58,731 nt of DNA from the NCBI GenBank assembly GCA_016283575.1, contig JAEEND010000001.1:1-58731 (forward strand), given 5' to 3'. Within the stretch, counting starts at the first letter, position 1; every line of letters starts with the position of its first letter. A model generated the notes under the pieces. The model saw only the letters and a list, made by a program, of their open reading frames with translations. It searched no databases and had not been told where the DNA came from. Positions 39,901 through 46,658 of this stretch are shown in pieces. This stretch comes from Lachnospiraceae bacterium. Lineage in GTDB: Bacteria > Bacillota > Clostridia > Lachnospirales > Lachnospiraceae. The position numbers and the translations under genes are program-made.

Positions 39901-40335
39901 AACCTTCTTAGGTGCATCAATGGCAAGCTCCTCCTGGACCTTGTCAATAACCTTGATAGTAAAGGTTTCGTCAAATACCTGATACCAGCCCTGATAATAA
40001 GCAGTACCATTAACCTTAATTTTCACGTCGTTATTATTATTCGATTTTTTGGTACTCTTAAGTGCGGTAATTTGATTTCCGACTAATGAGACATAATCAG
40101 AATGGGCCTTGTCTGTATCCCCGGTAAATTCCCAGCTGATTTTGTAATTGTCCCAACGCCCTTCATGGTATTCTTGTAGGTTATACGTATCCCCTACTTC
40201 CATTGTAATGGTGTTTCCATCAACAACGGGAGCCGCTACTGCTGTGACTGCCGAGAAGTCACTGCTTAGCGTTGTGAATGACAAAAGGAATGCAAGCAGA
40301 AATGCCAGTATTCTTTTTCCTTTCGCTTGTTTCAT
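30967..40335 (-). CDS. giant surface protein with about 30 MBG/YDG-type repeats
   Basis: A 3122-aa protein. A signal peptide (GKRILAFLLAFLLSFTTLSS) is followed by an Ig-like start and a unique domain (about 30-470). Then about 30 copies of a 75-90-residue beta module run to near residue 2970. Each opens with KTYGDADPEL-like or TYDGTAL-like signatures and contains (V)GTY-I and GNY-V strands, the MBG/YDG pattern. A Pro/Glu-rich stalk with IEIEEE blocks and one C-terminal TM helix (FIHWVILLITLLYALYAIA) with a charged tail follow. No LPXTG sorting signal is seen, so it is probably membrane anchored. The ATG at 40335 has GGAGG 8 nt upstream. A role in adhesion is inferred from architecture. Confidence 0.85.
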   Translation of the reverse strand: MKQAKGKRILAFLLAFLLSFTTLSSDFSAVTAVAAPVVDGNTITMEVGDTYNLQEYHEGRWDNYKISWEFTGDTDKAHSDYVSLVGNQITALKSTKKSNNNNDVKIKVNGTAYYQGWYQVFDETFTIKVIDKVQEELAIDAPKKVSDTEYKPSITWSRSSYEETMLLNNYKNHGADFNFKWSTVSSIGTSLTAKKDVWDALRGKAGVNYDYGYDSAINRDYATWKYEGKNDQGRVNRFKGTFTIPEGYDFADKVRLASNYTGYGVDGVLPINDDIFIFVYKQGENINDSNFMKYLAFWSGTSNQSGKVSFNGVEGTDCYSKNDNNGKSKFPHTDGWSSKATIDNVGELLTANYGDDYSGTFVIDIFTVDYAGGGAMDHIDVTFKKDYSTRAAISISYYKEDETEPFKTEAIKGLGVGSSKDIGKNVRDNKPTTGYNDGYVEGINGFNITNLKEGVTEVKVIYPSRAGLTVSVPNVTATYDGQAHGGDVAYQLPADKTQGTRVSYKVGNGAWSQTKPTRIDAGTTTVSVKAENPKYDTAETTYTITVDKRNITVTSDSNNKTYDGTPLTDSDITITGDGFVNGQGFTETGAPKATGSVTNVSEGVVKNTITHGTLNGNTKESNYNITYVEGDLKINPKALTINASDLRAEYDGQPHGVAATLTGVVGRENVAIEYYVGNEKQDSYPTVTDVGTKTVTAKVNNSNYSCEDKTYTITVYANTGLTVDTTAAGYTGTYDAQYHGGSAIASVAGATLHYSYTDENGTVHTDETTAPTFKNVGTHVVTVYATKENYENSQPKTYNVVINPFEIKISAVAASKTYGEADPTSFSATLDKNEFANEPVSYTVALDQSYANANAGTYAGAVKVTAAEIQGNYKVTVEDADLTINPQVVTVNIADQTYTYNGQPQGTAPVADNRFSVSYKDADGNTLSSVPQVTNAGTQEFTVVLTDANGNYVVSQTSDLTYKITVNRLAATLNIAGNSDTKAFDNQMHTVDGYVISKPEDSTLSDTLYAEAKASVSLSEGKSAHAEGTTVGEYPMGLTAESFVSGNGNYNLTFNVTDGKLTIEQGTALTITATNLEKVYDGTALTATASDNNPSGSDVYYQYRVGGTGNYTTVAPSITNVSDGPISVEIMAVDRNGQYASASKTITMNILPQTVTVTVTGNSAEYTYDGTEKTVSGYTISIPAGSTLQESHITKPEVTPSVSRTAVGEETLTINAGDFSVASTNYTVTFVANNGKLTINQRKAPVTITPNNNSKIYDGTALGANGYVTEGLIEGHTLEATLSNNTITNVSESGAVVTVVSYVIKDAEGNDVTANYSSATKNTGTLTVNPQSVTVTPDALSKTYGGEDPLLTATVNGTLNGDTVAYSLNRAAGEDAGSYKVTVTVTEPAGSNYTVAGVDGTFTINAKEIRYNIDANQSKVYGDADPELTGSFAEGYEPLVSDLNGLAVNVTRVSGENAGEYAFNAVTLTNAGEKDVAKNYTLVDNHNEVSFAITPAILVVTVNDAEKTYGDNDPQYTVAFGTVSEDGVVSNAFKNNDNATGLTYTFTREEGENVKDGGYEVSVVINNLSNNYTATYVPGTLTINPKDVSFTITDASKEYGEADPDLTGTFATGSFVGNDTVTATVTRAEGENVGTYAYNVSFSENNNYNVTVTNPNETFEITRATATVTATATGKTYDGEYLDYSVAVTGLKGNDAEYAESLISYQVSFVKGNEETGDRPVNAGTYTVKVTGDAEQGNYNVVFNNATATIAQKAVTVTADNKSMTYGKTKPELSATVEGLVSEDDEIEYTLSCEALEGTTTPNVGTYGIVVTASESQGNYTVSTTNGTLSVSTAPVAVVVENKEATYGDTVPELTYYVTLDGVRNDNINLNVSLTREDAENVSAGTYSITATGAETQGNYEVTYGTGTLTINPKEVTVTAVSQNKTYDGAALAASATVSELAYGETNKINYTITYKVKGSNASATTVAPKNAGTYEVLVSGAENQGNYHVTFTNTEATISKKAVTVTASDASKTYGDRDPRSFAWTVNGLVNGESKSLLTVNVARATGENVGTYDITPSGRTEQGNYIVSYEKGTFTINRATATVTATGTGKTYDGNALTAGAKVTGLKRNDAESVIAYTVSYIDANGQELTEAPANAGTYTVKVSGDTVQGNYDVVYVNKKDVTIGRKAVTVTASDAEKTYGDPNPASYAWYASDLVKGEDASKLLTVNVARADGENVGTYAITPSGNAVQGNYDVTYVPGTFAINKATATVTIDVEGKTFDGQPLTYSTDVEGLKRQDSEADITRTVTFIKADGTVLTEAPTDAGTYTVHVAATDTTGNYNVLVPADKEITISRATATVTPDNQAQVYGESPVALTAKVSGLVGNDTVQYELSRAAGDNVGEYTISATGDSVQGNYNVVFNTATYTISAAPIVVVVDNKTKTYGDKDPELTYQVVLGKEVTENSAYDNTIKDLLNVTLSRAEGEDVTANGYAITATGNTKQGNYEVKYVDGTLNITKADITITADAKEKTYGDADPEFTWSVEGLKNGDEKSVLTGVSAGRVANDTDNAGSHVISVTGPETFANYNVTYTNGTLTIGQKQINFNIDKDQKKTYGEEDPESFTGSFTGLEAGDDVTYEITREEGENAGKYSYSVTFGGDDVNNYTIVTNEDAEDVFFEIEKKAVTVKADPITITYGDAEPELTVTIEGLVGNDNIDDLYTVTREEGNNAGTYAITVDGETETDNYIISYEGNELTIEPKTITYVPDEGQKKTYGEDDPEYTGHFEGTLEGDDVTPVWEREEGENVGNYDLTVVGIDGEDAGNYVFEPVTTDFEIVPLVLNVKIVDKTKIFGDADPEFEAVITKEDGSVITKLPNNDEFTLTREEGENIGDYKIYFKLVEKEVELPEIIDVPVMRSLVVFADRITNRFLPDLIRQTSDNYVINDGTTPEGKLTITKRTITLRLTGGSKKYGDPDPAFHVRTENAVSFDPVEAYAYRDAGELPGVYAVRFAIVKLSDNYNPIFVGNTFTITDEGYQGGEEEPGQPGGGGTPAITPVAPTPVVAEPEEVAEIEIEEEATPQAPAISNGAEIEIEDEEAPLAAAPHDCFIHWVILLITLLYALYAIARGVKNSRDLREKEAETEN

Positions 40336-40598
40336 CTTTTTTTCCTCCATTTTACACATTGCACATGCTTTACTTTCCATTATTATAGGAAAACAATGCA
40401 TGCAAGTTTACGTTTGGGCGGAAACTGCCCTATACAATAATAAAGACTACCTATATCGGCAAAAAAGCTCAAAAAATTACAAGATTTTTATTGTTTTGTC
40501 ATTATTCAACGTAAAACAGTTCAAAGTGACACCGGTGCTTGTAGAAAAGCACCATAGTACTGATTCGGTCAATATAACGATAACGCCTGTAACACAAA
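40336..40598. other. leader region of the giant adhesin gene, with two inverted repeats
   Basis: About 260 bp without a gene. It holds GGGCGGAAACTGCCC (40416-40430; 6-bp arms with one imperfect pair, AAA centre) and the hairpin GGTGCTT-N6-AAGCACC (40534-40553). A TATAAT-like box lies at 40383-40388 without a well spaced -35. I see no riboswitch class I can name. Confidence 0.5.
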
Positions 40599-40625
40599 AA
40601 TCCTCCGGACTTAATCCGGAGGATT
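40599..40625 (-). terminator. terminator of the leuS-acyltransferase unit
   Basis: A perfect 11-bp stem (AATCCTCCGGA / TCCGGAGGATT) with a 5-nt loop and TTTTT tail on the minus strand, 13 bp after the acyltransferase stop. Confidence 0.9.
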
Positions 40626-40637
40626 CTTCATTATTTA

Positions 40638-41789
40638 TTATACCTTGATCTTTTTACATAGCTCTTCAGCGGGCGTTTCAACAAAACGCTTAAATACCCA
40701 AGCCATCAGAATTAACAACGCTGAGACCACAACCAATAAAACAGCCCCGACAATTACATAGCTGTTAGACAGCATCAGTTTATCGAACAAATAATACCCA
40801 ACAAAATCTATCAGCAGCGTATGTATCAAAAATACTCCCATGGAGATGCTTCCAAGGAAAAGAGCGGGTTTCTTTTCAAGAATAACAGATTTAAGATTCC
40901 ACTCATGCCAGAGCATAAGACCAAACATAAGCATAAAAGCACCTAAAGCATGGTAAGCGATAAACAAAGGAAGCTCTGTGCTTTCAGGAAGGAAGCTATA
41001 GAATACAGAATCTACAGTGTGGCTCGGATATCCTCCGAGAAATAAGCCTAAAAGTATCATAAATAGGCTCACTGAATATTTAACCCATTTAGCCACAGCG
41101 CTTGAAGCCTTAATGCCATCAAGTCTGTTTACTTTAATATCCGCAAGAAGCACGCCGAATATCACGGGAAGGAAGTTTAATTCTACATAATACACAGGTA
41201 CCAACAGCGCTGCATATACTAAGGGCATCAACTTATTACTCTTCTTATCGGGAAGTGCAAGAGTCACCGCAATGGGAGCTGCCATGAAGATATAATAAAT
41301 AGTCCAGAGAGGTCCTATAACAGATCTGTCCGGTCTAAAGAATAAAAGCACGCAAGCATGGAACATATACTTTATAAAGCCATGCTCAATGCTAATACCT
41401 GCGTAATTCAAATTCAAAGCATTTAAGAGGATAACTAAAAGAAACTTTATTAATGAAACAACCGCAACAGGAATCATAAGTCTCGGGAAGCGCCTTAAGA
41501 CTATAGTGCCGGCAGTGGATTTCATATCTTCATTCCTGCAAGCCATGACGCGGCTTGCAGGAATAAAGGAAGCTATTAAGATAAATACATTGACCCAGAA
41601 ATTTCCGTTTATAATAAATCCAAGCGGATTTGCGGAAAAGAATGTGTCGAAACCGTTTAACAGGCTCGGCTTTTCCGTGCCATAGAAGCTTGACGGGTAA
41701 AAGGAAAGCATAAAGTGATGGAGGAACACTGCAAAGCACGCAATTCCGCGTAAACCGTCCACCCACAAAAGCCTTTTCTTTTCCTGCAT
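40638..41789 (-). CDS. membrane acyltransferase (acyltransferase 3 family)
   Basis: A 383-aa membrane protein with about ten hydrophobic helices. The start RLLWVDGLRGIACFAVFLHH carries the conserved Arg and the His of the family. Family members transfer acyl groups such as acetyl or succinyl to cell-wall or exported sugars. The N-terminal motif and the later FxR-type segments (LRRFPRLMIPV) support the call. The specific acceptor is not known. GGAGG stands 6 nt before the ATG. It follows leuS by 26 bp and ends in a strong terminator. Confidence 0.88.
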   Translation of the reverse strand: MQEKKRLLWVDGLRGIACFAVFLHHFMLSFYPSSFYGTEKPSLLNGFDTFFSANPLGFIINGNFWVNVFILIASFIPASRVMACRNEDMKSTAGTIVLRRFPRLMIPVAVVSLIKFLLVILLNALNLNYAGISIEHGFIKYMFHACVLLFFRPDRSVIGPLWTIYYIFMAAPIAVTLALPDKKSNKLMPLVYAALLVPVYYVELNFLPVIFGVLLADIKVNRLDGIKASSAVAKWVKYSVSLFMILLGLFLGGYPSHTVDSVFYSFLPESTELPLFIAYHALGAFMLMFGLMLWHEWNLKSVILEKKPALFLGSISMGVFLIHTLLIDFVGYYLFDKLMLSNSYVIVGAVLLVVVSALLILMAWVFKRFVETPAEELCKKIKV

Positions 41790-41815
41790 ACAAACCTCCG
41801 TAACACGTTAAGAGA

Positions 41816-44248
41816 TTACTTCACTACTATGTTTACAATCTTTCCGGGTACATAAATTTCTTTTACAAGAGTCTTGCCTTCGATAAAGGACTTAACCCCG
41901 GGGATTTCTTTTGCCTTATTAAGAGCAGAATCCTTATCTTCATTGACGCCCAGTTCAACTGTACCACGAACCTTACCATTTACCTGAACACCGATCTCAA
42001 CGGTATCTTCCTTGATGGCATCAGCATCAAATGTGGGCCATGCTTCATAAGCGATAGTATCATCATGACCTAAACACTGCCACATTTCTTCGCCTACATG
42101 AGGACAGATGGGAGAAAGAAGCTTTACAAAGCCTTCTGCATATTCTCTGGGCATCTTGCCTGCCTTGTATGCGGCATTCATGAAGATCATCATCTGTGAA
42201 ATAGCGGTATTAAAGCCAAGCTTTTCAAAGTCGTCCGTAACCTTCTTTACAGTCTGGTTATAAACCTTTGTAAGACTTCCGTCGTTTTCATCCACAATAT
42301 TCTCTTCGTTGGTGATAAAAGTCCAAACTCTGTTTATAAATCTTCTGGCACCTTCAACACCCTGCTGTGACCAGGGCTTTGATACTTCAAGAGGTCCCAT
42401 GAACATTTCATAAAGTCTTAATGTATCTGCACCGAAGTCATTTACTACGTCGCTGGGATTAACCACAAATTCAGGGAATCGCTTACCCATCTTGATACCG
42501 TTGGCGCCAAGGATCATACCCTGGTGAACAAGCTTCTTGAAAGGTTCCTTGGTAGGAGCAATGCCCTTATCATACAAATACTTATTCCAGATTCTGGAGT
42601 AAATGAGGTGACCAACCGCATGTTCAGGTCCGCCGATATAAAGGTCAACAGGCATCCAATGCTTTAAGAGTTCTTTATTGGCAAGTTCCTTATCATTGTG
42701 AGGATCGATATATCTTAAGAAATACCAGCTTGATCCCGCGGAACCGGGCATTGTTGATGTTTCTCTTGTGCCCTTTACACCGTTATGATCGTATTTCTTC
42801 CATTCTGTTGCATTTTCAAGAGGAGCCTTGCCGTTCTTTCCCTTATAGTCTTCAAGTTCGGGAAGAACCAGAGGAAGTTCATCATCATCAAGTACATGAA
42901 TGTTTCCGTCTTCAGTGTGAACAACTGGTACGGGTTCGCCCCAGTAACGCTGACGGGCAAATATCCACTCTCTGAAGTGATAGTTAACGGTTCTCTTTGC
43001 AACACCCATCTTTTCAAGCTTGGATGTGATTGCTTCTTTTGCTTCCTCAACGGTGAGGCCGGTAAACTCTTCTGAATTAATGAGCTTACAGCCCTTTCCG
43101 AGATAATCATACTTTTCGAAAGCGCATTCACTTATATCACGGCCTTCGATTACCTGAATCATTTCTATATTATGGGCGATGGCATATTCATAGTCACGCT
43201 GATCGTGAGCGGGAACTGCCATAACAGCACCTGTTCCGTAGTTGGCAAGTACGAAGTCACCGATGAACATGCGCACTTCCTTACCGTTTACGGGATTAAT
43301 ACAGGAAACGCCCTTTAATTCACAGCCGGACTTAGTCTTGTTAAGCTCGGTTCTGTCCATATCATTCTTTTTAAGAGTTTCGTCGATGTATGCCTGAACC
43401 TCTTCTTTATTCTGAATGCGAGGCATCAGATCCTTCACAATCTGTCCGTCGGGAGCAAGTACCATAAATGTGATACCGTAGATGGTCTCGATACAGGTTG
43501 TGAAAATGGAGAACTTACCTCCGCCTACTATGTCAAAAGAAACTTCCACACCGGTAGATTTACCGATCCAGTTTCTCTGGATATCTTTGGTTGATTCGGG
43601 CCAGTCGATCTCATCAAGGCCGGATAACAGATCTTCTGCAAAAGCAGGCTGATTGATTACCCACTGCTTCATGTTCTTACGAACAACGGGGTATCCGCCA
43701 CGTTCAGACTTGCCGTCGATAACTTCATCATTACTTAATACGGTTCCAAGTTCTTCACACCAGTTGACAGGCATGTCAATGTATTTTGCATAGCCGTCCA
43801 TATAGAGATTCTTGAAGATCCACTGAGTCCATTTATAAAATGCGGGATCGCTGGTTGCGATCATCTTATCCCAGTCGTAGTCAAAACCAAGTTCTTTTAA
43901 CTGCTTTGTAAAGGTTTCGATATTCTTTTCGGTAAAGCCGTTGGGGTGATTACCTGTGCTTACCGCATACTGTTCAGCAGGCAAGCCAAAAGAATCGTAA
44001 CCCATGGGATGGAGGACATTGTAGCCCTGCATTCTTTTCATACGGGACATAATATCAGTCGCTGTATAGCCTTCGGGATGTCCTGCATGAAGTCCTACTC
44101 CTGAAGGATAGGGGAACATATCAAGAGCGTAATATTTAGGCTTTGAAAAGTCCCATACATCAGTTTTAAAGGTTTCGTGTTCTTCCCAGTATTTCTGCCA
44201 CTTAGGCTCAATTTCCTTGGGATTGTAAGGTCTTTCACCGTTTTTCAT
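41816..44248 (-). CDS. leuS: leucyl-tRNA synthetase
   Basis: An 810-aa class I synthetase that charges tRNA-Leu. The HIGH-type motif is in PYPSGVGLHAGHPEGYTATD (about residues 47-65). The CP1 editing domain follows (about 220-420). The KMSKS loop reads KMGKR (GANGIKMGKRFPEFV); its second Lys is kept. The anticodon-binding and C-terminal domains end at KIVNIVVK. AAGGAAGG stands before the ATG at 44248. A tRNA-Leu(UAG) gene lies 31 nt upstream on the same strand, so the synthetase and one substrate tRNA are probably made from one transcript. Confidence 0.96.
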   Translation of the reverse strand: MKNGERPYNPKEIEPKWQKYWEEHETFKTDVWDFSKPKYYALDMFPYPSGVGLHAGHPEGYTATDIMSRMKRMQGYNVLHPMGYDSFGLPAEQYAVSTGNHPNGFTEKNIETFTKQLKELGFDYDWDKMIATSDPAFYKWTQWIFKNLYMDGYAKYIDMPVNWCEELGTVLSNDEVIDGKSERGGYPVVRKNMKQWVINQPAFAEDLLSGLDEIDWPESTKDIQRNWIGKSTGVEVSFDIVGGGKFSIFTTCIETIYGITFMVLAPDGQIVKDLMPRIQNKEEVQAYIDETLKKNDMDRTELNKTKSGCELKGVSCINPVNGKEVRMFIGDFVLANYGTGAVMAVPAHDQRDYEYAIAHNIEMIQVIEGRDISECAFEKYDYLGKGCKLINSEEFTGLTVEEAKEAITSKLEKMGVAKRTVNYHFREWIFARQRYWGEPVPVVHTEDGNIHVLDDDELPLVLPELEDYKGKNGKAPLENATEWKKYDHNGVKGTRETSTMPGSAGSSWYFLRYIDPHNDKELANKELLKHWMPVDLYIGGPEHAVGHLIYSRIWNKYLYDKGIAPTKEPFKKLVHQGMILGANGIKMGKRFPEFVVNPSDVVNDFGADTLRLYEMFMGPLEVSKPWSQQGVEGARRFINRVWTFITNEENIVDENDGSLTKVYNQTVKKVTDDFEKLGFNTAISQMMIFMNAAYKAGKMPREYAEGFVKLLSPICPHVGEEMWQCLGHDDTIAYEAWPTFDADAIKEDTVEIGVQVNGKVRGTVELGVNEDKDSALNKAKEIPGVKSFIEGKTLVKEIYVPGKIVNIVVK

Positions 44249-44279
44249 AACATGCCTTCCTTAATCTAATAAAATAAAT

Positions 44280-44358
44280 GCGGATAACAGGAATCGAACC
44301 TGCACGGTCTCCCACCAGAACCTAAATCTGGCGCGTCTGCCAGTTCCGCCATATCCGC
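44280..44358 (-). tRNA. tRNA-Leu(UAG)
   Basis: A 79-nt cloverleaf with 7-bp acceptor (GCGGATA / TATCCGC), anticodon stem CCAGA/TCTGG, anticodon TAG, long variable arm and T-loop TTCGATT. CCA is not encoded. It sits in the leader of leuS. Confidence 0.93.
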
Positions 44359-44368
44359 GAAATAAAAT

Positions 44369-44397
44369 AAAGCATGTTGGAAATTCCAACATGCTTT
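44369..44397 (-). terminator. terminator of the 686-aa hybrid kinase gene
   Basis: A perfect 12-bp stem (AAAGCATGTTGG / CCAACATGCTTT), loop AAATT, T-rich tail, 16 bp after the kinase stop. The candidate promoter of tRNA-Leu/leuS overlaps its 5' side. Confidence 0.85.
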
Positions 44398-44427
44398 ATG
44401 ATACACGCAAAGTTATACAAACGTCAA
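44398..44427 (-). promoter_or_regulatory. candidate promoter of tRNA-Leu-leuS
   Basis: Minus strand TTGACG (44427-44422), 18 bp, TATCAT (44403-44398). The predicted start point near 44391 falls within the 5' arm of the kinase terminator. The -35 box lies inside the last codons of the kinase gene. Confidence 0.5.
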
Positions 44428-46473
44428 GATATCAGGCTCTTTCCTTTCATCTAAATATTTACCTATTTCAGCAGTCAAAATCCGGTATTCCTCCTTGATC
44501 TTTTCCACCTTGTTCTTTATAAGATTTACATCACCGATTTCAGAAATATTAAGTAACTCAGAAAGATTCTTGGACATCCTCACACCGCCGACGGAATCCG
44601 AGAAAGTAAGAAGCTCTCTAAGTGCATCTTTGGAAAGTTCTTCCTTATCCTTGTCGTAAATCTCCTCTATAAGATCTTCGCTTTCTTTTTCAAATATCTT
44701 TAGGCCCTCATTAAAGATCTTTTCATCGTTCCAGACTCTTGAGAGGCCCTTTTCGGGTTTAAAATGAACTGCTTTCTTCTTATTAAGGAAGGGACTGTCA
44801 AAAGTATCTGTCACAAATTCCTGCTTATCCCGCGGAACCCACTTCTGCATGATACATACAAGATGGTTCATGACAATGGGCTTAGGAAGGAAATCATTAA
44901 GCCCTGCTTCAAAGAACAGGCGCTCCACATCTCCTCCGGTATTGGCCGTAAGGGCGATTATGGGGGTGGTGCGATATTCCGGCACTTCACGTATTCTTCG
45001 TGCCGTCTCTATGCCGTCCATACCCGGCATCATGTGATCCAGGAATATAATGTCAAAGTGTTCCCCAAGCTTCACAAGTTCCACAGCTTCATAGCCTGAA
45101 TCCACTGCTGTCACCCTTGCATTGAAGCTTTCGAAAATGGCTTTTGCGACCTTCAGATTCACTCTGTTATCATCTACCAGAAGAATACTTACATCAGGGG
45201 TAGTGAGTTTTCCGAGAGTCTCTATTTCATCGGGATCGATCTGTCCGTTTCGATCAAGAAGTTCCTCCACCGCGCATACCGTAACTGGCTTCCTCATGAT
45301 ATAGACATTCTTAGGTGTCACAGAATCCATGCCGCCTATGTCCTTTAATTTTACCGCCTTGGTGATGGGCGAGTATCGTTTAATGGCAGATACCATGCTT
45401 TCCACATGGGCTTCCGATACAAAAGCAAAATCTATCTTAATGGTAGAAAGCATTGTAACCGCATCTTCATCATTATTTACTTCATGGAAGGGAAGTCCCA
45501 GGGATACGAATATATCCTTTAAACCTTCTCTGTAATAAGGATCGTCTTCATAAAGAAGCACATCGAATCCAAAATTTCTCGATGCTTTATTCCTGCAAAC
45601 GGTTCTGTCCCCTTCTGCTATTTTTTCCCGGATCTTCACCGTGAAAACCGTACCTTTTCCGAGTTCGGATTCGAATTTCATATCTCCGCCGAGATTACGG
45701 GCCAACTGCCTACAAAGAATCAGTCCGAGGCTCACTCCGTCACGATGGAACTTGCCGGATTGCTCCGCCGTTCTGAATTCTTCTATGAGATTTTCTTTTT
45801 CCGACGGGGGGATACCGCATCCGGTATCGGCGATCTTAATGATCAAATCCAGCACGTTTTTGGAAAGCCGTTCATAGTTAACCGACAGAGCGATCCTGCC
45901 CCCTTCAGTATACTTGACCGAATTGGTCAGCAGCTCGATCGCTATCTGTTTAAGCCTTACCACATCACCTATCAGGAACCTTGGCAAAGTTGGATTTATA
46001 TCGATGATAAAAGAAATCGGTCGATCGTTAAGCTTATCTGAAATAATGTCCGCTACTTCTTTAATTGCCTGGGCTATATCATAACCTTCCTCAATGGGAG
46101 TAAAATTGCCCGACTCAAGCATGGTATAATCCACAAGGTCATTAAGCATAGTGACCATGGCATCGGAAGAGGATTTCAATATGTTTACATAACTCAGTGT
46201 TCCTTCAGGGATCGATTCCTTGGAAATAAGCTCAACGGCACAGGTGATGGCATTCATGGGTGTACGAATCTCACGCCCTACATTGCGTATAAGATCATCC
46301 CTTGTGTTGATATCTGCTTCACACTTTTCGATACGAGCCTTTAGAACCTCGATTTGCGCATTAAGCTCCTTCTTTTCAATGCGATGATGCCTGTTTCTCA
46401 GATAAAGAAGAGCTGCGGCAAATAGATCGATAAATAATAAGATGATTAAAAATATAAGTATACGTTCCGGCAT
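44413..46473 (-). CDS. hybrid histidine kinase-like protein lacking phosphoacceptor histidines
   Basis: A 686-aa protein with an N-terminal TM helix (about 5-26), a coiled coil, a HisKA-like domain, HATPase_c (N-box ELLTNSVKY, G1 DTGCGIP), two receiver-like domains and an Hpt-like C-terminus. In the H-box, NVGREIRTPMN, the expected His is Arg67 (codon CGT at 46275-46273). The first receiver-like domain (about 295-395) lacks its Asp (FAFVSEAH). The second is intact (LVDD, Asp in IIFLDHMMPGMDG, KP). The Hpt-like end has LLTFSDSVGG in place of the His motif. The ATG at 46473 has AAGGAG 5 nt upstream. It may act as a sensor adaptor. Confidence 0.85.
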   Translation of the reverse strand: MPERILIFLIILLFIDLFAAALLYLRNRHHRIEKKELNAQIEVLKARIEKCEADINTRDDLIRNVGREIRTPMNAITCAVELISKESIPEGTLSYVNILKSSSDAMVTMLNDLVDYTMLESGNFTPIEEGYDIAQAIKEVADIISDKLNDRPISFIIDINPTLPRFLIGDVVRLKQIAIELLTNSVKYTEGGRIALSVNYERLSKNVLDLIIKIADTGCGIPPSEKENLIEEFRTAEQSGKFHRDGVSLGLILCRQLARNLGGDMKFESELGKGTVFTVKIREKIAEGDRTVCRNKASRNFGFDVLLYEDDPYYREGLKDIFVSLGLPFHEVNNDEDAVTMLSTIKIDFAFVSEAHVESMVSAIKRYSPITKAVKLKDIGGMDSVTPKNVYIMRKPVTVCAVEELLDRNGQIDPDEIETLGKLTTPDVSILLVDDNRVNLKVAKAIFESFNARVTAVDSGYEAVELVKLGEHFDIIFLDHMMPGMDGIETARRIREVPEYRTTPIIALTANTGGDVERLFFEAGLNDFLPKPIVMNHLVCIMQKWVPRDKQEFVTDTFDSPFLNKKKAVHFKPEKGLSRVWNDEKIFNEGLKIFEKESEDLIEEIYDKDKEELSKDALRELLTFSDSVGGVRMSKNLSELLNISEIGDVNLIKNKVEKIKEEYRILTAEIGKYLDERKEPDILTFV

Positions 46474-46490
46474 AATCACTCCTTAAAACA

Positions 46491-46519
46491 CTTATATTCT
46501 AACCTTTAAGCATTAACAA
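46491..46519 (-). promoter_or_regulatory. promoter of the 686-aa hybrid kinase gene
   Basis: Minus strand TTGTTA (46519-46514), 17 bp, TATAAG (46496-46491), 18 nt upstream of the ATG. Confidence 0.6.
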
Positions 46520-46541
46520 AACGCGTGAAAAGAAACAAAAA

Positions 46542-46561
46542 AGAGAAGCCTCTGCTTCTCT
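46542..46561 (-). terminator. terminator of the six-tRNA operon
   Basis: An 8-bp stem (AGAGAAGC / GCTTCTCT) with loop CTCT; the minus strand continues into six T. It lies 8 nt after tRNA-Lys. Confidence 0.8.
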
Positions 46562-46569
46562 CTTTGTAA

Positions 46570-46642
46570 TGAGCCACGCGGGACTCGAACCCGCGACAAC
46601 TTGATTAAAAGTCAAGTGCTCTACCACCTGAGCTAGTAGCCC
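46570..46642 (-). tRNA. tRNA-Lys(UUU)
   Basis: A 73-nt cloverleaf; anticodon stem CTTGA/TCAAG with loop CTTTTAA gives anticodon TTT; T-arm CGGGTTCGAGTCCCG. Last gene of the tRNA operon; no CCA encoded. Confidence 0.95.
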
Positions 46643-46658
46643 ATATAATATTATGAAA

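Noticed and set aside
40383-40408. TTGCAT-14-TATAAT on the minus strand as promoter of the giant adhesin
   Set aside because: The 14-bp spacer is too short for sigma-A and no extended -10 is seen, so I left the promoter uncalled.
40336-40598. A c-di-GMP riboswitch ahead of the adhesin gene
   Set aside because: I looked for the conserved GEMM core and tetraloop pattern and did not find it.
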